This document shows positions 9,879 through 17,996 of a stretch of DNA of 64,000 nucleotides, in pieces. The DNA lies in assembly GCA_964608615.1 (NCBI GenBank), contig CAZSQG010000005.1, forward strand, positions 1 through 64,000, written 5' to 3'. The first letter of the stretch is position 1. Each line of letters opens with the position of its first letter. The DNA comes from CALEUX01 sp964608615. Its GTDB lineage: Bacteria; Bacteroidota; Bacteroidia; Bacteroidales; Marinilabiliaceae. The position numbers and the translations under genes are program-made. The notes beneath the pieces were generated by a model. It was not told the DNA's origin, did not search any database, and saw only the letters and a program-made list of their open reading frames with translations.

Positions 9879-9914
9879 CAAAAGTATAAAATAAAAAGAC
9901 TTTGAATACTTTTG
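9879..9914. promoter_or_regulatory. Inverted repeat overlapping putative promoters of tetR
   Basis: CAAAAGTAT (9879-9887) and ATACTTTTG (9906-9914) form a perfect 9-bp inverted repeat with an 18-nt spacer, starting 5 bp upstream of the tetR start codon. On each strand the outward arm reads TACTTTTG, a perfect match to the TAnnTTTG -7 element. The site can therefore be read as two divergent promoter elements, as an autoregulatory operator, or both. A promoter this close to the tetR ATG would give an almost leaderless mRNA. Confidence 0.4.
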
Positions 9915-10107
9915 ACGTGTTAATAGTTTCTTAAGTTTCTTAATTAATAGAAATTCAAAGACTAGATATTCGAATAAAGAGCGCTCTCTGCTAGGGACGA
10001 AATACAAAAAGAGGTTATTTTAATCAATAAAAAGAGGTTATTGATAAAATAATATTATGGTTTTAAGCGTTTTAATTGTTATTTAGCTGAAAACCCGGAT
10101 ATCCCAG

Positions 10108-11085
10108 ATGAAACAAATATTTCGTGCACTTATCATCATGATTGTTCTGCTCAATCTATTGCCACAAAAAGCCAGCAGCCAGATATGGCCCTTTAAAAAA
10201 CGCAGTCAGGCCCAAAAAGCCACTAAAGGATTAGATGACAGGCTACAAGAAACAAACCAGGTAAATGCTTTTAATAAGTTACAGCCAATGGGAAGCAGAC
10301 AATCATTTGAGCGCAATGATTACTTGTGGTCGTCCGAAACAGCTTTCTCATCTAGTAATAAAACGGGAAACATCAGTATTACAACACCTTCCAGGCTTGG
10401 AGTAAACCATGGACTGGAACTTTCCACCATGTTACCAGCTAATTACTGGGTGCCAAACTTAATGGTAAAAAAAACACACATAAAACGAAAGGTATTGGTG
10501 GCTTCCCGACATGGGATTTATTCGGCCACACCAGGTTTATTGTGGGCACAGAAAAGAAATTATCAATCAATCGCCGACTCATTAGTAAAAGTTCCTCATA
10601 TAATAACATTAAGGAATGAGCTGATTGTAAGCAAGCCTTTTGGGGCAGATGACGCTTGTTCATCAGGTCAACCCTACCTGATTATTACAGCAGCAGTAGC
10701 ATTTGATATAGGGATTCCATTTGAAAAAAATGAGTTGAGCCATATTGACGAGCACATTCTTGGAAGCAGAAGCCCTGCTCTGGCTGGGAAAGGTCTTCTT
10801 TTCGCGGGTCGTTTAAGAGCCGATGCTCAATTAACCAATACCATGTTTGTTGAAGGAGGTTTAAAATTCTTCTTTGGAGATTTCAATGGTGGAATGGCAG
10901 TGGAACATCATGCAGGGCTACAAAATTTCATTACTAATAAATTTTCAGTTACTCTGGGTTATATTGTATCAATAGGTGATTTTGCAAATTCAAAGGTAAA
11001 ACTTTATCCATCATTCGATTTAACCTGGTATTTTGGTTCAAAACCAGGTCACCCCAATGGATTGTTCAGCAAAAAAATGCGCTAA
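10108..11085 (+). CDS. Exported protein of unknown function, outer-membrane beta-barrel-like
   Basis: A 325-aa protein I do not recognise. A signal peptide is clear (hydrophobic 6-22, cleavage after about KASSQ). The mature N-terminus is basic and polar (about 27-75). The C-terminal half shows alternating hydrophobic/polar strands and Gly/aromatic turns (GLKFFFGDFNGGM, FSVTLGYIVSIGDF) and ends with a strand of the type seen in barrel proteins (FDLTWYFG), followed by a short tail. This suggests an outer-membrane barrel or beta-rich surface protein. It is transcribed alone, divergent from the efflux operon. The short palindromic site near 9907 lies about 190 bp upstream and could be its promoter. 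Function cannot be assigned. Confidence 0.65.
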   Translation: MKQIFRALIIMIVLLNLLPQKASSQIWPFKKRSQAQKATKGLDDRLQETNQVNAFNKLQPMGSRQSFERNDYLWSSETAFSSSNKTGNISITTPSRLGVNHGLELSTMLPANYWVPNLMVKKTHIKRKVLVASRHGIYSATPGLLWAQKRNYQSIADSLVKVPHIITLRNELIVSKPFGADDACSSGQPYLIITAAVAFDIGIPFEKNELSHIDEHILGSRSPALAGKGLLFAGRLRADAQLTNTMFVEGGLKFFFGDFNGGMAVEHHAGLQNFITNKFSVTLGYIVSIGDFANSKVKLYPSFDLTWYFGSKPGHPNGLFSKKMR

Positions 11086-11268
11086 AGGTTAAGATTATTT
11101 CCTATTCTCCTAATACCATATCAGTTCCTTAACTGTCATCTCTTTCCCTGCAGTTTCCAAACGCTTTTGCCTGCGTCAAATTTTATTAAGCACCCATGAA
11201 AACTAAAATACTGTTCATTCGAACAAATAGATCATAATAATTTTTTTAAAAAAATGATTCAAGGGTTA

Positions 11269-11299
11269 TTTGAATTCTAAATAGAATTATTCATCTTTG
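11269..11299 (+). promoter_or_regulatory. Putative promoter of the metY-hom leader transcript
   Basis: TTTG at 11269-11272 is followed, after a 19-bp spacer, by CATCTTTG at 11292-11299. This matches the Bacteroidota -33 TTTG / -7 TAnnTTTG pattern except for the first base of the -7 box. Transcription would begin near 11305, just ahead of the leader ORF at 11319 and about 270 nt upstream of metY. This leaves a long structured leader. Confidence 0.6.
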
Positions 11300-11318
11300 C
11301 AAAACAGACATTTCAAGA

Positions 11319-11441
11319 ATGATACAACCACTTACAACAAATGCTATTGATTCAGGCAGTTTCTCCATTGAAGCTGTTTCAGCCTTTGTTACGTCTGTTT
11401 TCACCCACACAACAATGCGCCGAATGCTTATGGGCATGTAA
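11319..11441 (+). CDS. Methionine-rich leader peptide upstream of metY
   Basis: A 40-codon ORF (ATG at 11319, TAA at 11439-11441) begins about 15 nt after the predicted transcription start. The C-terminus reads THTTMRRMLMGM: four of the last eight residues are Met, although the preceding 31 residues after the start contain none. Clustered codons for the product amino acid immediately before a hairpin are the signature of a ribosome-mediated attenuation leader, and the downstream genes (metY, hom) belong to the methionine/threonine branch. The peptide is probably translated only for regulation. Family membership is unknown to me; the call rests on codon clustering and position. Confidence 0.6.
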   Translation: MIQPLTTNAIDSGSFSIEAVSAFVTSVFTHTTMRRMLMGM

Positions 11442-11530
11442 TTGCCTGGCGCATCCTGTCTGACTTTCCTTAAACATTTATTAGTTTTTAATAAAAAATC
11501 AGATCCCGGTGCGCCAGGCATAGGTTTTTG
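11415..11530 (+). promoter_or_regulatory. Attenuator-like RNA structure ahead of metY-hom
   Basis: TGCCTGGCGCA (11443-11453) pairs perfectly with TGCGCCAGGCA (11510-11520). Inside, TCTGA-CTTT pairs with AAA-ATCAGA, making a long compound hairpin followed by GGTTTTT. The left arm can pair instead with ATGCGCC (11415-11421), which is the first codon of the Met cluster in the leader ORF. Three segments therefore compete, as in attenuators. The direction of control is not obvious: a ribosome stalled on the first clustered Met codon would free the terminator-like hairpin rather than block it. The T-run also starts 4 nt after the stem. A non-classical mechanism remains possible. Confidence 0.55.
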
Positions 11531-11576
11531 AACGTTATATTTTATTAATTCTATAAATACTAAAAAACTAAAAAAT

Positions 11577-12878
11577 ATGGCAAATCTACATTTCGAAACC
11601 CTTCAGCTTCATGCAGGACAAGAAGTTGATCCAACCACCTTATCAAGAGCTGTTCCCATTTATCAAACCTCATCTTACCTGTTTAAAGATGCAGAGCATG
11701 CTGCCAACCTCTTCGGGTTAAAAGAATTTGGGAATATTTACACCCGGCTCCAAAACCCTACAACTGATGTATTCGAAAAACGAGTGGCTGCTCTCGAAGG
11801 AGGAGTGGCTGCATTGGCAACAGCTTCCGGACAGGCGGCCCAATTCATAGCTCTCACAAATTTTTTAGAGGCTGGCGACAATTTTGTTTCTACTTCGTAT
11901 TTATATGGAGGCACATATAACCAGTTTAAAGTACAATTTAAAAGGCTTGGAATTAACGTGAAGTTTGTTCAGGGCGATGATTCAAAATCTTTTGAAGCAT
12001 TAATTGATGAAAAAACTAAAGCCATTTACGTTGAAACCATTGGAAACCCAAGGTTTAACATCCCTGATTTTGAAGCTTTAGCAGATATTGCAAAGCGTAA
12101 TGGCATTCCGCTTATTGTTGATAACACCTTTGGTGCAGGTGGTTACCTTTTTCGCCCTCTTGAACATGGAGCCAACATTGTTGTTGAGTCGGCCACGAAA
12201 TGGATCGGAGGTCACGGAACCAGTATTGGTGGAGTAATTGTTGACGGTGGCAATTTTAACTGGGGAAATGGTAAATTTCCACTCTTCACCGAACCATCTG
12301 AAGGTTATCACGGATTGAAATTCTGGGAAGTTTTTGGCGAAGGATCTCCTTTTGGGAATATAGCATTTATTGTAAGAGCCCGAGTGGAAGGATTACGTGA
12401 TTACGGCCCAACTATAAGTCCTTTTAATTCATTTCTGCTTCTTCAGGGATTAGAAACACTCTCACTCCGCATGGAACGCCATGTGTTCAACACATTAAAC
12501 CTGGCCCAATGGCTCGAAAATCTGCCACAGGTTGAATATGTAAATTACCCTGGGTTAAAAAGCAGCAGTTACCATCAGCTTGCACAAAAATACCTGAAAA
12601 AAGGCTTTGGCGGCGTATTCACTTTTAAGTTAAAGGGCTCAGGGAAAATGGCTGATGAGTTTATCAACAATCTTGAACTAGTGAGCCACTTAGCTAATAT
12701 TGGTGATGCCAAAACACTTATTATTCATCCAAGCTCTACAACCCACGAGCAACTTTCAGCCCAGGAGCAAAAAGACTCAGGTATTGAACCTGGTTTATTA
12801 AGAGTTTCAGTGGGAATTGAACACATTGACGATATTAAATCCGACTTCCTAAAAGCATTTTCCAAAATCGGATTATAA
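11577..12878 (+). CDS. metY: O-acetylhomoserine aminocarboxypropyltransferase (O-acetylhomoserine sulfhydrylase)
   Basis: A 433-aa cytoplasmic PLP enzyme of the Cys/Met metabolism family. It joins O-acetylhomoserine and sulfide (or methanethiol) to make homocysteine (or methionine). The length and the start (HFETLQLHAGQEVDPTT) are typical of MetY rather than of cystathionine gamma-synthase. The PLP-binding lysine is Lys208 in ESATKWIGGHGTSIGG, and the family segments YTRLQNPTTDVFEKR (about 55-69) and VDNTFGAGGYLFRPLEHGA are present. It is 7 bp upstream of hom, so the pair is one operon behind the Met-rich leader. No sulfide-assimilation genes are in view. Confidence 0.93.
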   Translation: MANLHFETLQLHAGQEVDPTTLSRAVPIYQTSSYLFKDAEHAANLFGLKEFGNIYTRLQNPTTDVFEKRVAALEGGVAALATASGQAAQFIALTNFLEAGDNFVSTSYLYGGTYNQFKVQFKRLGINVKFVQGDDSKSFEALIDEKTKAIYVETIGNPRFNIPDFEALADIAKRNGIPLIVDNTFGAGGYLFRPLEHGANIVVESATKWIGGHGTSIGGVIVDGGNFNWGNGKFPLFTEPSEGYHGLKFWEVFGEGSPFGNIAFIVRARVEGLRDYGPTISPFNSFLLLQGLETLSLRMERHVFNTLNLAQWLENLPQVEYVNYPGLKSSSYHQLAQKYLKKGFGGVFTFKLKGSGKMADEFINNLELVSHLANIGDAKTLIIHPSSTTHEQLSAQEQKDSGIEPGLLRVSVGIEHIDDIKSDFLKAFSKIGL

Positions 12879-12885
12879 AAATAAA

Positions 12886-14082
12886 ATGAAACAAAAACTA
12901 AATATTGGTATGTTTGGATTTGGTGTGGTGGGGCAAGGTCTTTACGAAGTTCTTCAAAAAAGCCCCACCCTTGATACAGGCATATCCAAAATATGTGTGA
13001 AAAACCGCAAACAACGCTCCCTGCCTGAGAACATGTTTTGCTACAACCCCAACGATATACTGGATGATCCTTCCATAAACACCATAGTTGAATTAATCAA
13101 CGATTCAAACGAGGCATATCAGATTGTTAAAAGAGCGCTTCAAAAAGGTAAAAATGTTGTTTCGGCCAACAAAAAAATGCTGGCCGAAAATATGACCGAA
13201 ATGATTGAATTGCAAAAAATACATGATGTTTCACTTCTCTACGAAGCCTCGGCATGCGGTAGCATTCCGGTTATTCGCAGCCTGGAGGAATATTATGATA
13301 ATGACCTTTTGCTTTCGGTAACAGGGATTTTAAATGGATCATCCAATTACATTCTTTCCAAAGTCTTTGATTGTCATCAGCCTTACTCCGAAGCACTAAA
13401 AGATGCTCAGGATCTGGGATTTGCCGAAGCTGATCCTACTTTTGATGTGGAAGGTTTTGACTCTTTATACAAATTGATTATTCTAACCATGCACAGCTTC
13501 GGCGTTTCTATTAATCCCGAAGATGTTCTTAATTACGGCATTTCAAACATTTCGGAATTCGATATAAATTACGCCCGCGAAAAGGGATGGAAAATTAAAC
13601 TGGTGGGCCAGGTTGAGAGGTTACGTGATAAGAATATAACACTATTTGTTTTGCCCCGTTTCGTTGGCCGCGACAAATATATCTATAATGTAGAAGAAGA
13701 ATTCAACGGGGTGGTTATTAAAGGACTGGCTTACGATAAGCAATTTATGTTTGGGAAAGGAGCCGGTGGCTATCCAACTGGATCGGCTGTATTATCTGAT
13801 ATTACTGCATTAGGTCATAACTACCGCTACGAATATAAAAAAGCCGAATATTTTAAAGGCTTCAAATATCTTAAGGAGGGAGCTATTGAGATTTATCTGA
13901 GGTATTCAACCCCGGATGTATTAAAATATTTTGATTTTAAGTCGGTTTCAGAAGAATACAAAGGTCCCGAATATTCCTATAAAATAGGATTTATTCAACT
14001 GAGCTCACTTATTTCAATAAAAGAAACACTAAGAAGAATCGATATTTTCATTGCTGCAACCGGCAAATCACTGAACTATTAG
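12886..14082 (+). CDS. hom: Homoserine dehydrogenase
   Basis: A 398-aa NAD(P)-dependent enzyme that reduces aspartate semialdehyde to homoserine, the precursor shared by methionine and threonine. The Rossmann motif is at the N-terminus (GFGVVGQGL, about 11-19), followed by NKKML with the conserved lysine (near 102) and the catalytic segment ADPTFDVEGFD (about 182-192). The C-terminal ~80 residues could be an ACT-like regulatory domain but are divergent. Standing alone, without a fused aspartate kinase and directly after metY, it would feed homoserine into methionine synthesis. The leader upstream probably controls both genes. Confidence 0.9.
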   Translation: MKQKLNIGMFGFGVVGQGLYEVLQKSPTLDTGISKICVKNRKQRSLPENMFCYNPNDILDDPSINTIVELINDSNEAYQIVKRALQKGKNVVSANKKMLAENMTEMIELQKIHDVSLLYEASACGSIPVIRSLEEYYDNDLLLSVTGILNGSSNYILSKVFDCHQPYSEALKDAQDLGFAEADPTFDVEGFDSLYKLIILTMHSFGVSINPEDVLNYGISNISEFDINYAREKGWKIKLVGQVERLRDKNITLFVLPRFVGRDKYIYNVEEEFNGVVIKGLAYDKQFMFGKGAGGYPTGSAVLSDITALGHNYRYEYKKAEYFKGFKYLKEGAIEIYLRYSTPDVLKYFDFKSVSEEYKGPEYSYKIGFIQLSSLISIKETLRRIDIFIAATGKSLNY

Positions 14083-14185
14083 TTTACACAAATCAATAGT
14101 TTTCAGTAATCTCAAATCAAGGTCGTTTAGTTAAGCAATTTGCCTAAGAAAGCATTTATTCTCCTTTATGGGAATGTCAGTCAGG

Positions 14186-15070
14186 TCATCCCCCTTTTAG
14201 AGCTTCGGCTCCACCGGTAATTTCTAAAATTTCGTTGGTGATGGCGGTCTGGCGGGCTTTATTATAACTTAACTGAAGCTCATTGATCAATTCAGTAGCA
14301 TTATCAGTAGCCTTGTGCATCGAAGTCATGCGGGCACCATGTTCCGACGCCTGCGATTCAAGTAAAACCTGAAATAACATGGTTCGCAACATCTTTGGAA
14401 TCAATGATTGAATAATACTATCGGCATCAGGCTCCAGGATATAATCAGTAATACCTATATGACTATCACCAGATTCAGGCACACAAAAAGGCAGATATTG
14501 ATATTGTTTAACCTCTTGAACTACCGCATTAACAAACTCATTATAAACTATTACAACCTGTTTGAATTCTCCTTTTTTAAAATCCTCCATTATCTGATCA
14601 GCCAACATGGTAGCTTTCAAAAAAGTTGGATTTTGAATAAGGTCATTATATTCATACGCAATATGAATTCCCCGCATACGAAGCATTTTAGCAGCCAGCT
14701 TGCCCATTACACCAATCTCCACCTGCCCGCAACGGTGCTCATTCTGATAATCGGTTTGCAATAGTTGTTGAATGGTTTTAACCACATTCATATTAAACCC
14801 ACCACAAAGTCCCCGATTAGAAGCAACACCCAAAATCAAAATTTTTTCTCCTTTCCCGGGCTGAGAAAAATCCAAGTCCTTTGTTTCAACAAATGAACTT
14901 TTTAAATCATAAATAATAGAAGTAAGCCGGCTAGTATAAGGCCGCAGATGGGAAATATCGTTCTGGGCCTTTTTTAGCCGGGCAGCCGAAACCATTTTCA
15001 TGGCACTCGTTACCTGCCTGGTTGTTTTAACCGAGTCAATACGTGTTCGTATGTCTTTTAAATTAGCCAT
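14186..15070 (-). CDS. atpG: ATP synthase F1 subunit gamma
   Basis: The 294-aa central stalk subunit that rotates inside the alpha3-beta3 head. The N-terminal helix (MANLKDIRTRIDSVKTTRQVTSAMKMV in overlapping pieces) and the C-terminal helix with NATELINELQLSYNKARQ and ITNEILEITGGAEAL match the family. It is the last gene of the bactofilin-atpBEFHAG run on the minus strand, 15 bp after atpA. The downstream neighbour hom is convergent, with about 100 bp between them and no strong hairpin visible. Confidence 0.96.
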   Translation of the reverse strand: MANLKDIRTRIDSVKTTRQVTSAMKMVSAARLKKAQNDISHLRPYTSRLTSIIYDLKSSFVETKDLDFSQPGKGEKILILGVASNRGLCGGFNMNVVKTIQQLLQTDYQNEHRCGQVEIGVMGKLAAKMLRMRGIHIAYEYNDLIQNPTFLKATMLADQIMEDFKKGEFKQVVIVYNEFVNAVVQEVKQYQYLPFCVPESGDSHIGITDYILEPDADSIIQSLIPKMLRTMLFQVLLESQASEHGARMTSMHKATDNATELINELQLSYNKARQTAITNEILEITGGAEALKGG

Positions 15071-15085
15071 TTAAAAAACTGAGTA

Positions 15086-16675
15086 TTATATTTCTACTTT
15101 AGTTTTATATTTTAAACAAAGGTCCTCGGCCACATCGGTTAAGAGTTTTGTAACCTCTTCATCGAACTGACCCTTGGCTATTTGAACAAATACAGATCCA
15201 TGTCTCAGTTCAAGATTTTCAATAAAATCGTGCTCAAACTCATGCACTTTATCAACCGGAACATCTCTTAACAATCCCCTGGATCCGCAAAAAATAAGTG
15301 CAACCTGTTTAGATACTTCCATAGGTTGATATTGTGGTTGTTTCAGCAATTCCACATTTTTCCGTCCTTTATCTAAAACAGCCATGGTTGCAGCATCCAG
15401 ATCGGAACCAAACTTCGAGAACGCTTCCAGCTCACGGTATTGAGCCTGATCAAGTTTTAAAGTCCCGGCCACTTTTTTCATTGATTTTATCTGAGCACTA
15501 CCTCCAACCCTTGAAACCGATATACCAACATTGATAGCAGGACGAATACCTGAGTTAAACAGGTTAGACTCAAGAAAAATCTGTCCGTCGGTAATTGAAA
15601 TTACGTTGGTAGGAATATATGCCGACACATCACCGGCTTGGGTTTCAATAATAGGAAGAGCCGTTAACGACCCTCCACCCTTCACCATAGAACGCAAAAC
15701 ATCGGGTAAGTCGTTCATTTTAGATGCAATTTCAACCGACTCCACAATTTTGGCTGCTCTTTCGAGCAAACGGGAGTGCAGATAGAAAATGTCGCCCGGA
15801 AAAGCTTCACGACCCGGGGGACGACGCAATAGCAACGACACTTCACGATAAGATACAGCCTGTTTCGAAAGATCATCAAATACAATAAGTGCATGACGAC
15901 CCGTATCACGAAAAAATTCACCAATAGCGGTTCCCGAGAAAGGAGCATAAAACTGCATAGCCGATGGATCAGAAGCTGTGGCAAGTACCACAACAGTATA
16001 AGCCATTGCCCCATGCTGTTCCAGCGTTTTTACGATTTGAGCAACAGTACTTCCCTTCTGTCCAATAGCTACATATATGCAATAAACGGGTTCTCCTTTT
16101 TCATAAAAGGGGCGTTGGTTTATAATTGTGTCGATTGCAATAGCCGTTTTCCCGGTTTGTCTATCACCAATAATAAGTTCACGTTGACCACGACCGATGG
16201 GTATCATGGCATCAATAGCTTTTAAGCCAGTTTGCAGAGGTTCTTTAACTGGTTGTCTGTAAATAACTTCAGGAGCTTTTCGTTCCAAAGGCATCTCATA
16301 AAGTTCACCTAAAACAGGTCCTTTCCCATCAATTGGTTCTCCAAGCGTATTAACAACCCGGCCCAGCAATCCCTCTCCTACATTTATAGATGCAATCCGC
16401 CCGGTACGACGCACCACATCACCTTCGCTAACCAGATGCGTTGGACCCATCAATACAACGCCAACGTTATCCTGCTCAAGGTTGAGAACCACTCCCATAC
16501 ACCCATCGAGCTCAACCAATTCACTAGCGCGAACATTAGCTAAACCATGAACTCTGGCTATTCCATCACCTACTTCAAGTACCGTGCCTACCTCCTCAAG
16601 TTGGGCGCCAGTTTGAAATCCCTCTATTTGCTGACGCAATAGATTTGATACTTCTGAGGGTTTTATCTGTTCCAT
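15086..16675 (-). CDS. atpA: ATP synthase F1 subunit alpha
   Basis: A 529-aa non-catalytic nucleotide-binding subunit of the F1 head. The Walker A motif GDRQTGKT is at residues 170-177. The family signature with the arginine finger (around SGIRPAINVGISVSRVGG) lies near residue 370, and the N-terminal segment (MEQIKPSEVSNLLRQQIEGF) is the usual contact with the delta subunit. The gene is 17 bp after atpH and 15 bp before atpG. Its beta partner is encoded about 35 kb away at 50.7 kb. Confidence 0.97.
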   Translation of the reverse strand: MEQIKPSEVSNLLRQQIEGFQTGAQLEEVGTVLEVGDGIARVHGLANVRASELVELDGCMGVVLNLEQDNVGVVLMGPTHLVSEGDVVRRTGRIASINVGEGLLGRVVNTLGEPIDGKGPVLGELYEMPLERKAPEVIYRQPVKEPLQTGLKAIDAMIPIGRGQRELIIGDRQTGKTAIAIDTIINQRPFYEKGEPVYCIYVAIGQKGSTVAQIVKTLEQHGAMAYTVVVLATASDPSAMQFYAPFSGTAIGEFFRDTGRHALIVFDDLSKQAVSYREVSLLLRRPPGREAFPGDIFYLHSRLLERAAKIVESVEIASKMNDLPDVLRSMVKGGGSLTALPIIETQAGDVSAYIPTNVISITDGQIFLESNLFNSGIRPAINVGISVSRVGGSAQIKSMKKVAGTLKLDQAQYRELEAFSKFGSDLDAATMAVLDKGRKNVELLKQPQYQPMEVSKQVALIFCGSRGLLRDVPVDKVHEFEHDFIENLELRHGSVFVQIAKGQFDEEVTKLLTDVAEDLCLKYKTKVEI

Positions 16676-16692
16676 TGGCGAAATCTCTATTT

Positions 16693-17229
16693 TTACAACA
16701 TTTTCTTTTTCATTGCCCGCAATTTGCCCGCAATACTTCCATCGGCCTGTTTGCCGTCAATCATTACAACCAACCCGCCCAGAATGTCTTTGTCAACCCT
16801 GCAATCGAGTTCAACCTGACCTTTTAGGCGCTCTTCAATAATACTGCAAATTTCATTTCTAAATGATTCTTCAACAGGCACAGCTGTAATAAGTGTTACA
16901 CTTTTTACGCCCTTATAATCCCGGTAAAGATCCATAAAATTCAACATTATATCTCGAGAAAGTGGCTCCCTGTTATTGTCAATTACTAATTCCAGAAACT
17001 TCAAAAAACTTTCATGAAGAAGGGATTTGAAATTATCCCTTATAAACCTTTTCTTTATACTAGCCTTAATAACAGGACTTTGCAAAAACAAAACCAGTTC
17101 TTTCGAGTCCTTAAGCATTTTATTAAGGCTATTGCAATCTTCGTACAACCTATCAAGCAACCCTTCCTGATCGCGTCCAAGCTGAAATAAAGCTTTAGCA
17201 TACCTCATTGAAATTAAACCCCTATTCAT
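16693..17229 (-). CDS. atpH: ATP synthase F1 subunit delta
   Basis: The 178-aa peripheral stalk subunit connecting the F1 head to subunit b. The N-terminal helical domain begins RYAKALFQLG, and the C-terminal part (about 110-178) contains the usual GGLVVMIDGKQADGSIAGKL segment, matching the OSCP/delta family. Its position between atpF and atpA is the canonical gene order. Spacers are 25 bp and 17 bp. Confidence 0.94.
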   Translation of the reverse strand: MNRGLISMRYAKALFQLGRDQEGLLDRLYEDCNSLNKMLKDSKELVLFLQSPVIKASIKKRFIRDNFKSLLHESFLKFLELVIDNNREPLSRDIMLNFMDLYRDYKGVKSVTLITAVPVEESFRNEICSIIEERLKGQVELDCRVDKDILGGLVVMIDGKQADGSIAGKLRAMKKKML

Positions 17230-17254
17230 GGCAGGCTTACTGGTCTGGTTACTG

Positions 17255-17749
17255 TTAGTTAAAGTTTATCTCTTCAAGATTCTTGCTTATTACGCTTTTT
17301 TGGCGTTCTTCGGTTGCAAGTTCTTCCTGAAGTATCTTTCCTGCTATCTGAAGGGAAAGAAGTCCAATTTGCTGTTTAATAGTCGATATTGACTCTTTTC
17401 TTTCCCTTTCGATCTGTTCACGTGCCTGCCTGATAATTTTTTCAGCTTCCGATTTAGCTAAATCACTGGCGTCACGAACAATTTCATTTTTGAGATCCCG
17501 TGCTTCACGAATCAGGGTTTCCCTTTCGATTCGGGCAGACTCCATCATTCTTTTTTTTGTTTCGGCCAGCTTTGCTACTTCTTCCTTGGCCAGATCAGCA
17601 TCTTTAATGGAAAACTCTATATACTCTTCGCGTACTTTAAGAGCACGCAATATAGGTTTCCATGCAAAACGCCGTAAAATCAGCATTAAGAAAACAAAAC
17701 AGAAAGTGGTCCAAAAAACCAACCCGGGATCCGGAGATAATATCCCCAT
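17255..17749 (-). CDS. atpF: ATP synthase F0 subunit b
   Basis: A 164-aa protein with one N-terminal membrane helix (about 9-27) and a long charged coiled coil (about 33-150, rich in Lys/Glu/Arg heptads). It forms the peripheral stator, which holds the F1 head still while the c-ring turns. The gene lies between atpE and atpH in the expected order. Only one b-type gene is present, so a b2 homodimer is likely. Confidence 0.94.
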   Translation of the reverse strand: MGILSPDPGLVFWTTFCFVFLMLILRRFAWKPILRALKVREEYIEFSIKDADLAKEEVAKLAETKKRMMESARIERETLIREARDLKNEIVRDASDLAKSEAEKIIRQAREQIERERKESISTIKQQIGLLSLQIAGKILQEELATEERQKSVISKNLEEINFN

Positions 17750-17770
17750 GATTATTTAGTTTAATTAATA

Positions 17771-17980
17771 TTATCCAATTAACCAGGAAACAACTATGGC
17801 AAAAAGAGCGGCCCCTTCTATTAAGGCGGCAGCCACGATCATAGCTGTTTGAATTTTTGAGCTCATTTCTGGCTGACGGCTCATTGCTTCCATCGCTCCC
17901 TGCCCTATGCGACCTATGCCATAACCAAGTCCGAGAATTATTAATCCCAAACCTACTGCAGTTAATGATAATCCTTCCAT
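17771..17980 (-). CDS. atpE: ATP synthase F0 subunit c
   Basis: The 69-aa rotor-ring proteolipid: two hydrophobic helices joined by a polar loop containing the conserved RQP (residues about 36-38). The carboxylate for ion binding is the Glu of AALIEGAAL in helix 2. Compared with the sodium-binding rings of Ilyobacter type, the helix-1 glutamine and the serine after the Glu are not in the corresponding places. I therefore infer proton coupling. At 69 aa it is slightly shorter than many relatives. The gene lies 16 bp after atpB. Confidence 0.95.
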   Translation of the reverse strand: MEGLSLTAVGLGLIILGLGYGIGRIGQGAMEAMSRQPEMSSKIQTAMIVAAALIEGAALFAIVVSWLIG

Positions 17981-17996
17981 AATAATATTATTAAGA

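Noticed and set aside
11319..11576. SAM riboswitch before metY
   Set aside because: I could not find the conserved cores of the SAM-I or SAM-II riboswitch classes. The leader ORF with Met codons and simple competing stems explains the region better.
17771..17980. Sodium-coupled c-ring
   Set aside because: The helix-1 Gln and helix-2 Ser ligands known from sodium rings are not in the corresponding places, so proton coupling is preferred.
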